From contig JAKMEE010000022.1 in NCBI GenBank assembly GCA_022426155.1, forward strand, positions 1 to 64,000: DNA of 64,000 bases. Direction: 5' to 3'. This document shows positions 8,571-15,973 of the stretch, one piece after another. Position numbers and translations under genes: made by a program. The notes under the pieces are model-generated. The model made no database searches. It saw only the letters and a program-made list of their open reading frames with translations, and had not been told where the DNA came from. Numbering within the stretch: the first letter of the stretch is position 1; each line of letters opens with the position of its first letter. Source of the stretch: Candidatus Poseidonia sp. (GTDB lineage Archaea; Thermoplasmatota; Poseidoniia; Poseidoniales; Poseidoniaceae).

Positions 8571-9627
8571 CGGTGTTTGGCGAACAAAACTCCATCAAAC
8601 CTTCCACGCTTTCCGTAGTTGGCCAGCCGGACATCAGGGCTTCTTCCATCCCGTCAGCAAGGGCTTCGGGCGTTGGTTCTGAAATCCATGCGCCGGGAAG
8701 AAAATCTCTGACTTCTCCAACTTCCACACTGACGACAGGCGTGCCACAAAGCAACGATTCTCGCGCCACTAAAGGTCCTGCTTCTCGCTTTGAAGTGATG
8801 AGGGATACATCAGCAACCAACATTCTGTCATGGACGATGTTTCGGGGTTGAAGGCGCAACGTCGTCACCCCTACAATCCAACCTCTGCGTTCCATTTCTT
8901 CACCGGCTTGAAGAGCGAGGAGGTGATTTTTTTCAGGTCTCCGAGGGTCTGCAGGGAAGAGAATGTCAATTGAATCCTTTCGCCATCGCCCCTTCCATCG
9001 TTTCATTGGGCGAGCCCAATCTGCTCCAATAGCGGTTACACAGGGGATGGTCATCAAACTCTTTGGGGGGTGCTTCCATTCCTTCGCGATGTTGGACAAT
9101 CTATCGGTAACACATACTAGGGCATCACAGGAACTGGCTGCTTTGGTAATCAATGGTTCAAGTCCTGATTGTTGTAGGCCTATATCAAAATCATGACCGT
9201 GTACCACGCCGATCCAAGGTACTCCCCACCGCTCTGATAATCGCTGGGCCAAGGTTGCCACGGGCCACAATGTATGGCAGATAATGGCATCAGGACGCCA
9301 ATCTCCCAAGTTCCGTTCAACCGCTCGCATCCTAGATGCAATACTCATTCGGGTAATCGATGGAAATGGATGGCCGGGAAATGCGGTGAATCGAGGAATG
9401 ATGATTTCAGTGCCCTGGTGATTCCAGCGTTTTGGAGCGCGAGCCACACCCGTGAGTGTTGACCGACGCGACTCAAGGTAGCGCATCATTCGAGGCAGTG
9501 GGTTCACCACACGAACATCATGCCCTGCCTCTTTCATCAGGTTCACATGGTCTTCGACAAAGACACCGCGACTGATGTTATTCGGAATTGGATAAAGCAG
9601 GCTCACGAACAACAGCTTGATGGCCAT
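8521..9627 (-). CDS. GT4-family glycosyltransferase
   Basis: A 368-residue GT-B fold enzyme. The N-terminal domain begins LLFVSLLYPIPNN then SRGVFVEDHVNLMKEAGHDV, the usual acceptor-side start of group 1 transferases, and IGVVHGHDF follows at about residue 140. The C-terminal nucleotide-sugar domain shows ILFPADPRRPEKNHLLALQA and EAGPLVARESLLCGTPVV. The last of these holds the E-x7-E-type pattern of GT4. It lies nine bases downstream of ribulose-phosphate epimerase on the same strand and is convergent with the flippase. The donor sugar and acceptor cannot be told from sequence. Confidence 0.85.
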   Translation of the reverse strand: MAIKLLFVSLLYPIPNNISRGVFVEDHVNLMKEAGHDVRVVNPLPRMMRYLESRRSTLTGVARAPKRWNHQGTEIIIPRFTAFPGHPFPSITRMSIASRMRAVERNLGDWRPDAIICHTLWPVATLAQRLSERWGVPWIGVVHGHDFDIGLQQSGLEPLITKAASSCDALVCVTDRLSNIAKEWKHPPKSLMTIPCVTAIGADWARPMKRWKGRWRKDSIDILFPADPRRPEKNHLLALQAGEEMERRGWIVGVTTLRLQPRNIVHDRMLVADVSLITSKREAGPLVARESLLCGTPVVSVEVGEVRDFLPGAWISEPTPEALADGMEEALMSGWPTTESVEGLMEFCSPNTVMKAWNELLANLAEER

Positions 9628-9636
9628 CCCTCCGCA

Positions 9637-10311
9637 TCACTCTTGCAAGGCTTGTTGAATGATCTCTAAGTTTTCACTAACCGTAGCTCGGTCATTGAAT
9701 AAGCCAGAACCGACCACACAATTGGTGACACCCCAGGAGCGCAACATAGCAATGTTGTGGGCTTTCACACCGCCATCCACTTGAATTTGTACCGGCCTCC
9801 CACCCGTTGCAACTTGCTCTTCAATCGCATGTGCGAGCCGTCGGATTTTGTTCTCAACATGAGGAATGAACGATTGTCCACCAAAACCTGGATTGACACT
9901 CATGATGAGGACGAGGTCAATTTCGGGGAGGACTTCCAAGGCCGCCTCTACCGAAGTTCCAGGGTTCAACACAACACCAACACTGGCGCCTCCTTCTCGT
10001 ATCGCAGTCACGGCTCGATGAAGATGTTTGACCGCTTCGACATGGACCGAAATGTGATTGCAACCAGCGTCAATGTAATCCTGGTAACAAGACTCTGCAT
10101 TCTCAACCATCAAGTGGGCGTCAAAAACGGGCCCTGGTCCAAGCGCCTCACGCAGGCTGCGAATGACGGGCGGGCCAAAGGTGAGGTTGGGCACAAAGTT
10201 CCCATCCATCACGTCGAGATGGAGCCAATCAAGGCCTGCATCCAGCGCTTCTTGGCAATCTTGGGCAAGGCCGGAAAGGTTGGCCGTTAGGACACTCGGT
10301 GCGATGATCAT
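9637..10311 (-). CDS. rpe: Ribulose-phosphate 3-epimerase
   Basis: A 224-residue TIM-barrel enzyme of the usual family length. Visible signatures are APSVLTANL at the start, HLDVMDGNFVPNLTFGP (metal His and catalytic Asp), FDAHLMVE, VNPGFGGQ (phosphate loop) and IQVDGGV (second Asp). It interconverts ribulose-5-phosphate and xylulose-5-phosphate in the non-oxidative pentose phosphate pathway. It is the first gene of a two-gene minus-strand unit with the GT4 glycosyltransferase. It is divergent from thioredoxin, with about 115 bases between the starts. All active-site motifs are intact. Confidence 0.95.
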   Translation of the reverse strand: MIIAPSVLTANLSGLAQDCQEALDAGLDWLHLDVMDGNFVPNLTFGPPVIRSLREALGPGPVFDAHLMVENAESCYQDYIDAGCNHISVHVEAVKHLHRAVTAIREGGASVGVVLNPGTSVEAALEVLPEIDLVLIMSVNPGFGGQSFIPHVENKIRRLAHAIEEQVATGGRPVQIQVDGGVKAHNIAMLRSWGVTNCVVGSGLFNDRATVSENLEIIQQALQE

Positions 10312-10428
10312 GCAAGCCCTCGTGCCAATGCAACACGGCGGGTTTCATGAGGCTTGTCCAAAGACGAACCCATCCTTTTGAGCGAAAAGACTCATAATCG
10401 GTATAGTAAACGGACAGACGGTGAATCC

Positions 10429-10758
10429 ATGGGCGAAGTACGAGCAGTGACCGATAGCGAATACGAAAGTGCAATCAATGATAGCGAATGGGTAATTGTT
10501 GATTTTTGGGCACCCTGGTGCAGTCCGTGCAAAGCCATCGCGCCGGTCCTTCAAGCAGTATCAGAAGAGCGTGAAGTCCTCATCGCTAAGGTTGACACCG
10601 ATGCAAACCCGAGCGTGGCAGGGCGTCTTGGCGTGAGAAGCATTCCTGCATTGTTCATGTATCGAAACGGGACTGTCGTCAGTCAAAAAACTGGAGCTAT
10701 GCCAAAAGCTGCTCTTTTGAAGTGGATCGACGAAGTCATGTCCGCCGACGATTTCTGA
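10429..10758 (+). CDS. trxA: Thioredoxin
   Basis: A 109-residue classic thioredoxin. The start at 10429 (MGEVRAVTD) gives the family length; the frame extends 25 codons further upstream without homology. The redox site is WCSPC (Cys31, Cys34) in VDFWAPWCSPCK, with Ser in place of the more common Gly. KVDTDANP and the cis-proline loop RSIPALFMYRNG are present. It reduces protein disulfides, normally recharged by thioredoxin reductase, which is not in this window. The stop lies one base from the end of the convergent STAND-type regulator. Confidence 0.93.
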   Translation: MGEVRAVTDSEYESAINDSEWVIVDFWAPWCSPCKAIAPVLQAVSEEREVLIAKVDTDANPSVAGRLGVRSIPALFMYRNGTVVSQKTGAMPKAALLKWIDEVMSADDF

Positions 10759-10759
10759 A

Positions 10760-12331
10760 TCAATCAAGTTTGGCGGCGCGCTTAGCCCGTTTTTCCCCGA
10801 CCTCTCGCAACAACCGCTCCCTCAGCGCTTCATGCAACCACATGCCCTGTTCGAGTTCGAGCAGAAGCCCATGCTGAATCAAATTTTGAGGTGGTACTCC
10901 ATTCCAACCAACGGCGCGTGCCAACTCATCCCAAGCCAGCGGCTTATCGGCCAAAGCCAAGGTGGAGAGCAATTCCATTTCATCCACCGGAAGGCGGGTC
11001 AGAATTTCCTCATCGAGGAAACGCAACCAGTCAGTATGGGTGGGTTGGCCGTACAATTCCAAGAGTTCCAAAGCCAATGGATGGCCGCCCGTGGCGGCAT
11101 GCACATCCGGAATCGATGCCTCTTCGGTCATGCCGATTGAATTGATCCATGCACTGGTCGCTTCAAGGGACAATCCACTCAGTGGTAATTCTCTGACGAC
11201 ATCACGTGTATGGACGTCACGGCGGTCGTAAACATCCAACGTTGTTCGTGACACAAAGAGCAGCCTTAATGGGGCCCTTGTTGCAATCTGAAGCAAGGCT
11301 CCGAGCAGATGTTTTGACTGTTTAGCGACATGATGAATGTCATCTAACACAATGAGCCAATAGGGTGGTGGGCCCCCCGCTTCGTCTTTGAATCGCTCAC
11401 GAATGGTGTGGGCGTCAGTCAGGTAAGAAAGCAAACGTCTTCGCCAGGCATCAACGTTCATTTCAGCACCAGGCGTGAGAGGTAATGTCTCAATCAAATG
11501 GTAGGGGTCGTGACTTTCATCAATGCCAAATCGATGCAAAAGACTGGTTGCTAAGCCCAGAGATTGATCCCAGGGTTGACACGGATACCAGCAGACCGAC
11601 AAATAGGGGTTCGTTTCCATATGCTGAGCGAGCCAATGGGCGACAAGGGTTGATTTCCCAATGCCTGCAATTCCGTGGACGACCATGCATGGGCGTCGGT
11701 CTGCGAACCAATCATGCAAGGCCGTTAATTCTTCATCCCTGCCGTAAACGGGTCGAGTTTCAGGGGGTGTGTTGGCATAGGTAGCATGAGCCCCGACCAA
11801 TGGCATCAACCTGCCCGGGGCAGGGCCCACATGTTCATCATCGGGTTTCCGAATAGCTCCAAAGCGGATGTCTCCGTAGGTGAGAACGCCTTCGTGTTGG
11901 GCGTGCAGAAGCACCTGGAGAAGAGGCAATTCTGTTTCGAGATGTTCAACGGATTCAGAAGCTTTCACTTCCAACAATTCCCCTTCTTTGTTACGAATCA
12001 GTACCTTCGTTGAACGTAGGGCTTTGATGCGTTCTTGGGCGAGTGAGCGACCCGTATCTGTGAGTTGCCACGTTTTTTGTCGTCGTTCGTCACCTTGTAC
12101 ACTGCGCGTGTGTTCTTCCACCATGGCTTCTTTCAGAAGATTCCGCATAGTACGGCTCACATTTGGAGGGTGCTGGGCACATGCTTCCGCGATTCCAGGC
12201 CGAGTCAACGCTGGTGAAACCATGTATTTGTCCGCCCATGAATCAAAGGCATGAAGGTGGAGTAAAATCCGGTCTTGAGCGGCCACATTGACCTTTGGAA
12301 TGTCTCCGCCCATGATGCTGTGAAAGGGCAT
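10760..12331 (-). CDS. Winged-helix STAND/NB-ARC-type ATPase regulator
   Basis: A 523-residue protein. Residues 20-110 look like a winged helix (SPALTRPGIAEACAQ, VSRTMRNLLKEAMVEEHT, WQLTDTGRSLAQERI). This is followed by a linker and a P-loop NTPase: Walker A GIAGIGKST (220-228), Walker B WLIVLDD (325-331) and the sensor strand LLFVSRTT (357-364). The C-terminus is helical with a second winged-helix-like segment. This arrangement is that of STAND/MalT-like signal ATPases or archaeal AAA regulators. It is divergent from the WD40/TSP3 surface gene, and the spacer holds a tandem 18-bp repeat that could be its operator. An in-frame Met at codon 7 is an alternative start. The ligand is unknown. Confidence 0.7.
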   Translation of the reverse strand: MPFHSIMGGDIPKVNVAAQDRILLHLHAFDSWADKYMVSPALTRPGIAEACAQHPPNVSRTMRNLLKEAMVEEHTRSVQGDERRQKTWQLTDTGRSLAQERIKALRSTKVLIRNKEGELLEVKASESVEHLETELPLLQVLLHAQHEGVLTYGDIRFGAIRKPDDEHVGPAPGRLMPLVGAHATYANTPPETRPVYGRDEELTALHDWFADRRPCMVVHGIAGIGKSTLVAHWLAQHMETNPYLSVCWYPCQPWDQSLGLATSLLHRFGIDESHDPYHLIETLPLTPGAEMNVDAWRRRLLSYLTDAHTIRERFKDEAGGPPPYWLIVLDDIHHVAKQSKHLLGALLQIATRAPLRLLFVSRTTLDVYDRRDVHTRDVVRELPLSGLSLEATSAWINSIGMTEEASIPDVHAATGGHPLALELLELYGQPTHTDWLRFLDEEILTRLPVDEMELLSTLALADKPLAWDELARAVGWNGVPPQNLIQHGLLLELEQGMWLHEALRERLLREVGEKRAKRAAKLD

Positions 12332-12378
12332 GGTTGTTCAAAACTTCCTCATCATCATGCAATCACTCTTTTATTGGG

Positions 12379-12387
12379 AATTATATG
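12379..12387 (-). promoter_or_regulatory. Candidate TATA box for the STAND regulator
   Basis: On the minus strand, CATATAATT lies about 50-55 bases upstream of the start at 12331. It borders the first copy of the tandem repeat, so repeat occupancy could block it. Confidence 0.35.
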
Positions 12388-12388
12388 T

Positions 12389-12424
12389 TTGAGCAATTAC
12401 ACAATATTGAGCAATTACACAATA
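12389..12424. repeat. Two perfect tandem copies of an 18-bp repeat (operator candidate)
   Basis: TTGAGCAATTACACAATA occurs twice back to back (12389-12406 and 12407-12424) between the divergent STAND regulator and the WD40/TSP3 gene. Each unit contains an imperfect dyad TTG-n3-AATT-n3-CAA. Around the second copy the arms extend to TATTG...CAATA (12405-12424). The location directly before a TATA-like sequence suggests binding sites for a dimeric regulator. The neighbouring STAND protein is the obvious candidate, by inference. Confidence 0.6.
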
Positions 12425-12427
12425 AAC

Positions 12428-12437
12428 CTTTTATATT
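12428..12437 (+). promoter_or_regulatory. Candidate TATA box for the WD40/TSP3 gene
   Basis: CTTTTATATT lies about 25 bases before the ATG at 12456. Archaeal transcription normally starts 22-27 bases downstream of the TATA box, so the transcript would be leaderless and begin near that ATG. This supports 12456 over the in-frame ATG at 12441. Confidence 0.45.
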
Positions 12438-12455
12438 GAAATGTGTCCGATATTC

Positions 12456-15400
12456 ATGGCAATCAAGAATGGAACCATTGTGGCCAGAAAAAATCACGCT
12501 ATTTTTCTGTCTCTTTTCTTTGTAACGGCCCTCTTCTTGCCGACCGCTTTCGCAGCAGATTCTGATGGGGATGGTGTTGAAGATAGCCTCGATGATTGCC
12601 CTTGGGCATCTGGCAATTCAACGGTTGATCGAGACGGATGTCCCGACAGAGATGGTGATGGGACTTCCGATTTGAACGACGACTGGAGCATCGACAGCCC
12701 AAATTTCCAAAACGAATTCACCACAAGTTCTAGCGATGACTACAATGCGGTTGATTATTCTCCTAGCGGTGAATTTATCGTAACGGGTTCGGAAAACAGT
12801 TTCGTCCGAATTTGGAATGCAAGCACATGGACCAATGTGCGTTCGGTGAACACCGGGACCGATGTGAACGATGTTGCTTACTCTCCCGATGGGCAATACG
12901 TGGCTTCAGCACGCGATGACGATAGCATCGACATCTATTACAGCAGCAACCTCACTTCCATTCACGGCAGTATTAGCGTTGATGTCGGAGGTGGCGACCA
13001 AGTGAACAGCGTTGAATTTTCACCCGATAGTTCCAGTGTTGCCGTTGCGATCGGACGGTCGGGCAACGGTGGCACAAATGGCGAAGTCGCCGTTATTGAT
13101 GTCCTTACTGGATCGGAGCTTTTCGCGGTGAATCCAAATGGCGAAGACCGATTCTATGACGCCACATTTTCTCCTGATGGAAACTACATCGCCATGGCAG
13201 GAAACAGCGACATCTACATCGTCAACACCTCTTCGCAAGCAACCACTTGGACCTTCACCAACCCGCCAGGTGCCGTCAATGCCATCGATTGGTCTTCCGA
13301 TGGCAATTACATCTCAATGTGTGGTGGTTGGGAAGGTAGCGGATCCAGTTTTGATATGTACAAATACAGCAATGGCTTTTGGACAAGAATTTGGGAAAAA
13401 TCCATCACGACTTCCTGTTACGCAACCGATTTCTCTGCCGATAGCAGTCAGGTCGGGGCAGCCATGGGTTGGTACGGGGGAGACGGTGCAACTGCACGAA
13501 TCTTTAGCACAGACTCTGGCGTTCAAATCGACTCCTTTGGCGGGCCACGCCCCGGTGGTTGTTCTTCAGGTCAAAACAACCAATGCGGCCAAATCGAAGG
13601 TATAACTTGGAGCCCAGACAGCACTCATATCGTAACCGCGCACGGACGAAATGATGAGGGAGTCTACTATTGGTATGCCGCTATTGATGCGGATCAAGAT
13701 GGCTATAACACAACTGACCAAGGCGACGGAGTTATCGATGCATTCCCTGATGATGGGACACAATGGAATGACACCGATAATGACGGATATGGAGACAATC
13801 AGGCCCCTGCCTTCCAACCAGACGCTTGCATAACGGTCGCTGGAACATCCACTGAAGACCGATTTGGCTGCCCTGATGGCGATAGTGATGGCTGGTCCGA
13901 CCAAGGGGATTGGGACCCAAACGATGAGAAGCAGTGGTCCGATGCAGATGGTGACGGTTACGGCGACAATTATTACTTTGATCTCAACGATTATCAGATT
14001 CACCTCAACCAGAGCGGAGATGCTTTCCCCAACGATGCAACACAGTGGAACGACACCGACGGAGATGGTTATGGAGACAACTACGTCAATGCATCATGGG
14101 ACGACGTGCGCCCATCCGAATGGCCAGGTTTGCTCGTTTCAACCGCCAACAGCATCGACGCATTCCCTCTTGACCGCACCCAATGGATGGACTCTGATGG
14201 GGACTGGGTTGGAGATAACGAGAACAGTGACCGTCCAGACGGATGCCCCAATACCTGGGGCGATTCAATCTTTGACAGACTTGGTTGCGCTGATTCAGAC
14301 GGAGACGGATATTCCGACCCGACTCCAGGCTGGCCAGCCACCACTGATTGTTACGGTGCTGATGCATTCCCTAACGAACCAACTCAATGGTGCGATGAAG
14401 ATAACGACGGTTATGGAAGTAATCAAAGCGGCAACGAGGCCGACGTTTGCCCAAATCAAGCTGGAACATCCACTATTGATCGTATTGGGTGCTCGGACCG
14501 AGACGGTGATGGCTATTCCGATGCTGGCGACCCATTCCCTGATGATGCCACTCAATGGGCCGACCGCGATGGAGACAATCGTGGCGACAATGCTGACGGC
14601 AACAATCCCGACGCATTCCCTGATGATACAAGTCAATGGAAGGACACAGATGGCGACGGTTACGGTGATAATCCCGGCGGAAATAACGGCGATTTGTTCT
14701 GGAGCGACCCGACTCAATGGTCTGACGAGGACGAAGACGGATTTGGCGATAATGCGAATGGTACCAACGGAGACGTTTGTCCACTTGAATTCGGAGAATC
14801 GACCATTGCAGAGACACGAGGTTGCCCCGACACCGACATGGACGGTTACACCGATCCTATTGACGCGTTCCCGAACGATGTCTTCCAATGGAGCGACACC
14901 GATGGTGACGGCTATGGAGACAATACCAATGTCCCCAACGGTGACGATTGCGTCGATGTCTTTGGAAAGTCAAAGGAGTTAGGCCGACTGGGATGCCCTG
15001 ACGAAGACCTTGATGGTTACGCCGATGTTGACGATGCCTTCCCCATAGACACTGAACAATGGTCTGACAGCGATGGTGATGGTTATGGTGACAACTATTT
15101 CTACGAAAACATCACAGTTGCGGATGAAGAAAATGAGGGCATGTTCCTCATTCTACGTGAACAGCGCGGTGACGCTTTCCCCGACATCATTAGTCAATGG
15201 TCAGACATCGATGGCGATGGATGGGGGGACAATCAGTCCAGTTTCAACCGGCCCGACAACTTCCCATTGCGGGCCTCCCAATGGAACGATTTCGATGGCG
15301 ATGGCTACGGTGACAACACCTTCTACACGCCAGTCGATACGCCTGACTTGGAATCTCCCTTGCCTTCATACCAGCCCGATGAATGTACAAAACAACCAGG

Positions 15401-15914
15401 TACTTCCAATGTTGATGTTTTCGGGTGCCTTGATTCGGATAGTGATGGTGTTTCTGACCTCAACGACCCCTGCATCTGGGACCCTGAAATCTTCGAAGGA
15501 GCACGTGGTTTGGTGAAGTGCAGCATTACGGCGGACCCAACCATTACAGCCAATGACGAAAAGGAGGAATCAATTCTCTCTAGCAATCTCGACACATTGC
15601 AAGTGATGGGGGGGGCGATAATTTTCCTGCTCACACTCATTCTTGTTGCTCAAATGGCACGTACTGCTGGTAAGCGTAAGGCCATGAGGGTGAAGATGGA
15701 TGAGCGTTTGGTGGATGAGGCCTTCGGTGAAGAAGAAGAACGCCGACAAGCATGGATTCAACATTACCTCTCGGAAGGTAATTTCGCTGAAGCTCGATCT
15801 CTTGGTTGGTCCGGTGATGAGAATCTGCCGGAATGGAAGAAACTCGAAGTTCAAGAAGAAGCCGCTCATCAAGCAGCAATCCCCCAAATGCCAAATTTGG
15901 ATGATATGTTGTGA
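12456..15914 (+). CDS. Giant secreted WD40-propeller/TSP3-repeat surface protein, C-terminally anchored
   Basis: 1152 residues. The signal peptide is MAIKNGTIVARKNHAIFLSL followed by a hydrophobic core ending TAFAAD. Two Asp-rich TSP3-type repeats follow, then roughly residues 80-410 form a WD40-like propeller (NDVAYSPDGQYVASA, YDATFSPDGNYIAMA, EGITWSPDSTHIVTA). After this come about 19 further calcium-binding repeats of the QW-D-DGDGYGDN kind, interleaved with Cys-containing units (PDxCPxxxGTSTxDRxGC). A membrane helix near the C-terminus (VMGGAIIFLLTLILVAQMA) is followed by a basic then charged cytoplasmic tail. The repeats are expected to bind calcium outside the cell, and adhesion or cell-cell contact is a guess. 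It precedes a membrane-bound winged-helix protein on the same strand. The start is set by the TATA spacing and signal peptide. Confidence 0.85.
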   Translation: MAIKNGTIVARKNHAIFLSLFFVTALFLPTAFAADSDGDGVEDSLDDCPWASGNSTVDRDGCPDRDGDGTSDLNDDWSIDSPNFQNEFTTSSSDDYNAVDYSPSGEFIVTGSENSFVRIWNASTWTNVRSVNTGTDVNDVAYSPDGQYVASARDDDSIDIYYSSNLTSIHGSISVDVGGGDQVNSVEFSPDSSSVAVAIGRSGNGGTNGEVAVIDVLTGSELFAVNPNGEDRFYDATFSPDGNYIAMAGNSDIYIVNTSSQATTWTFTNPPGAVNAIDWSSDGNYISMCGGWEGSGSSFDMYKYSNGFWTRIWEKSITTSCYATDFSADSSQVGAAMGWYGGDGATARIFSTDSGVQIDSFGGPRPGGCSSGQNNQCGQIEGITWSPDSTHIVTAHGRNDEGVYYWYAAIDADQDGYNTTDQGDGVIDAFPDDGTQWNDTDNDGYGDNQAPAFQPDACITVAGTSTEDRFGCPDGDSDGWSDQGDWDPNDEKQWSDADGDGYGDNYYFDLNDYQIHLNQSGDAFPNDATQWNDTDGDGYGDNYVNASWDDVRPSEWPGLLVSTANSIDAFPLDRTQWMDSDGDWVGDNENSDRPDGCPNTWGDSIFDRLGCADSDGDGYSDPTPGWPATTDCYGADAFPNEPTQWCDEDNDGYGSNQSGNEADVCPNQAGTSTIDRIGCSDRDGDGYSDAGDPFPDDATQWADRDGDNRGDNADGNNPDAFPDDTSQWKDTDGDGYGDNPGGNNGDLFWSDPTQWSDEDEDGFGDNANGTNGDVCPLEFGESTIAETRGCPDTDMDGYTDPIDAFPNDVFQWSDTDGDGYGDNTNVPNGDDCVDVFGKSKELGRLGCPDEDLDGYADVDDAFPIDTEQWSDSDGDGYGDNYFYENITVADEENEGMFLILREQRGDAFPDIISQWSDIDGDGWGDNQSSFNRPDNFPLRASQWNDFDGDGYGDNTFYTPVDTPDLESPLPSYQPDECTKQPGTSNVDVFGCLDSDSDGVSDLNDPCIWDPEIFEGARGLVKCSITADPTITANDEKEESILSSNLDTLQVMGGAIIFLLTLILVAQMARTAGKRKAMRVKMDERLVDEAFGEEEERRQAWIQHYLSEGNFAEARSLGWSGDENLPEWKKLEVQEEAAHQAAIPQMPNLDDML

Positions 15915-15973
15915 TCTTACTACACATCGTTCGTACCGTTGCCCTTTCAAGGGAGAAACCCCACTCCTCGCGC

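Noticed and set aside
13864-14982. Long open frame (372 codons) on the same strand inside the TSP3/WD40 gene
   Set aside because: It is an out-of-frame reading of the GAC/GGN-rich calcium repeats; its Thr/Met-rich translation has no plausible domain. The repeat composition keeps several frames open on both strands.
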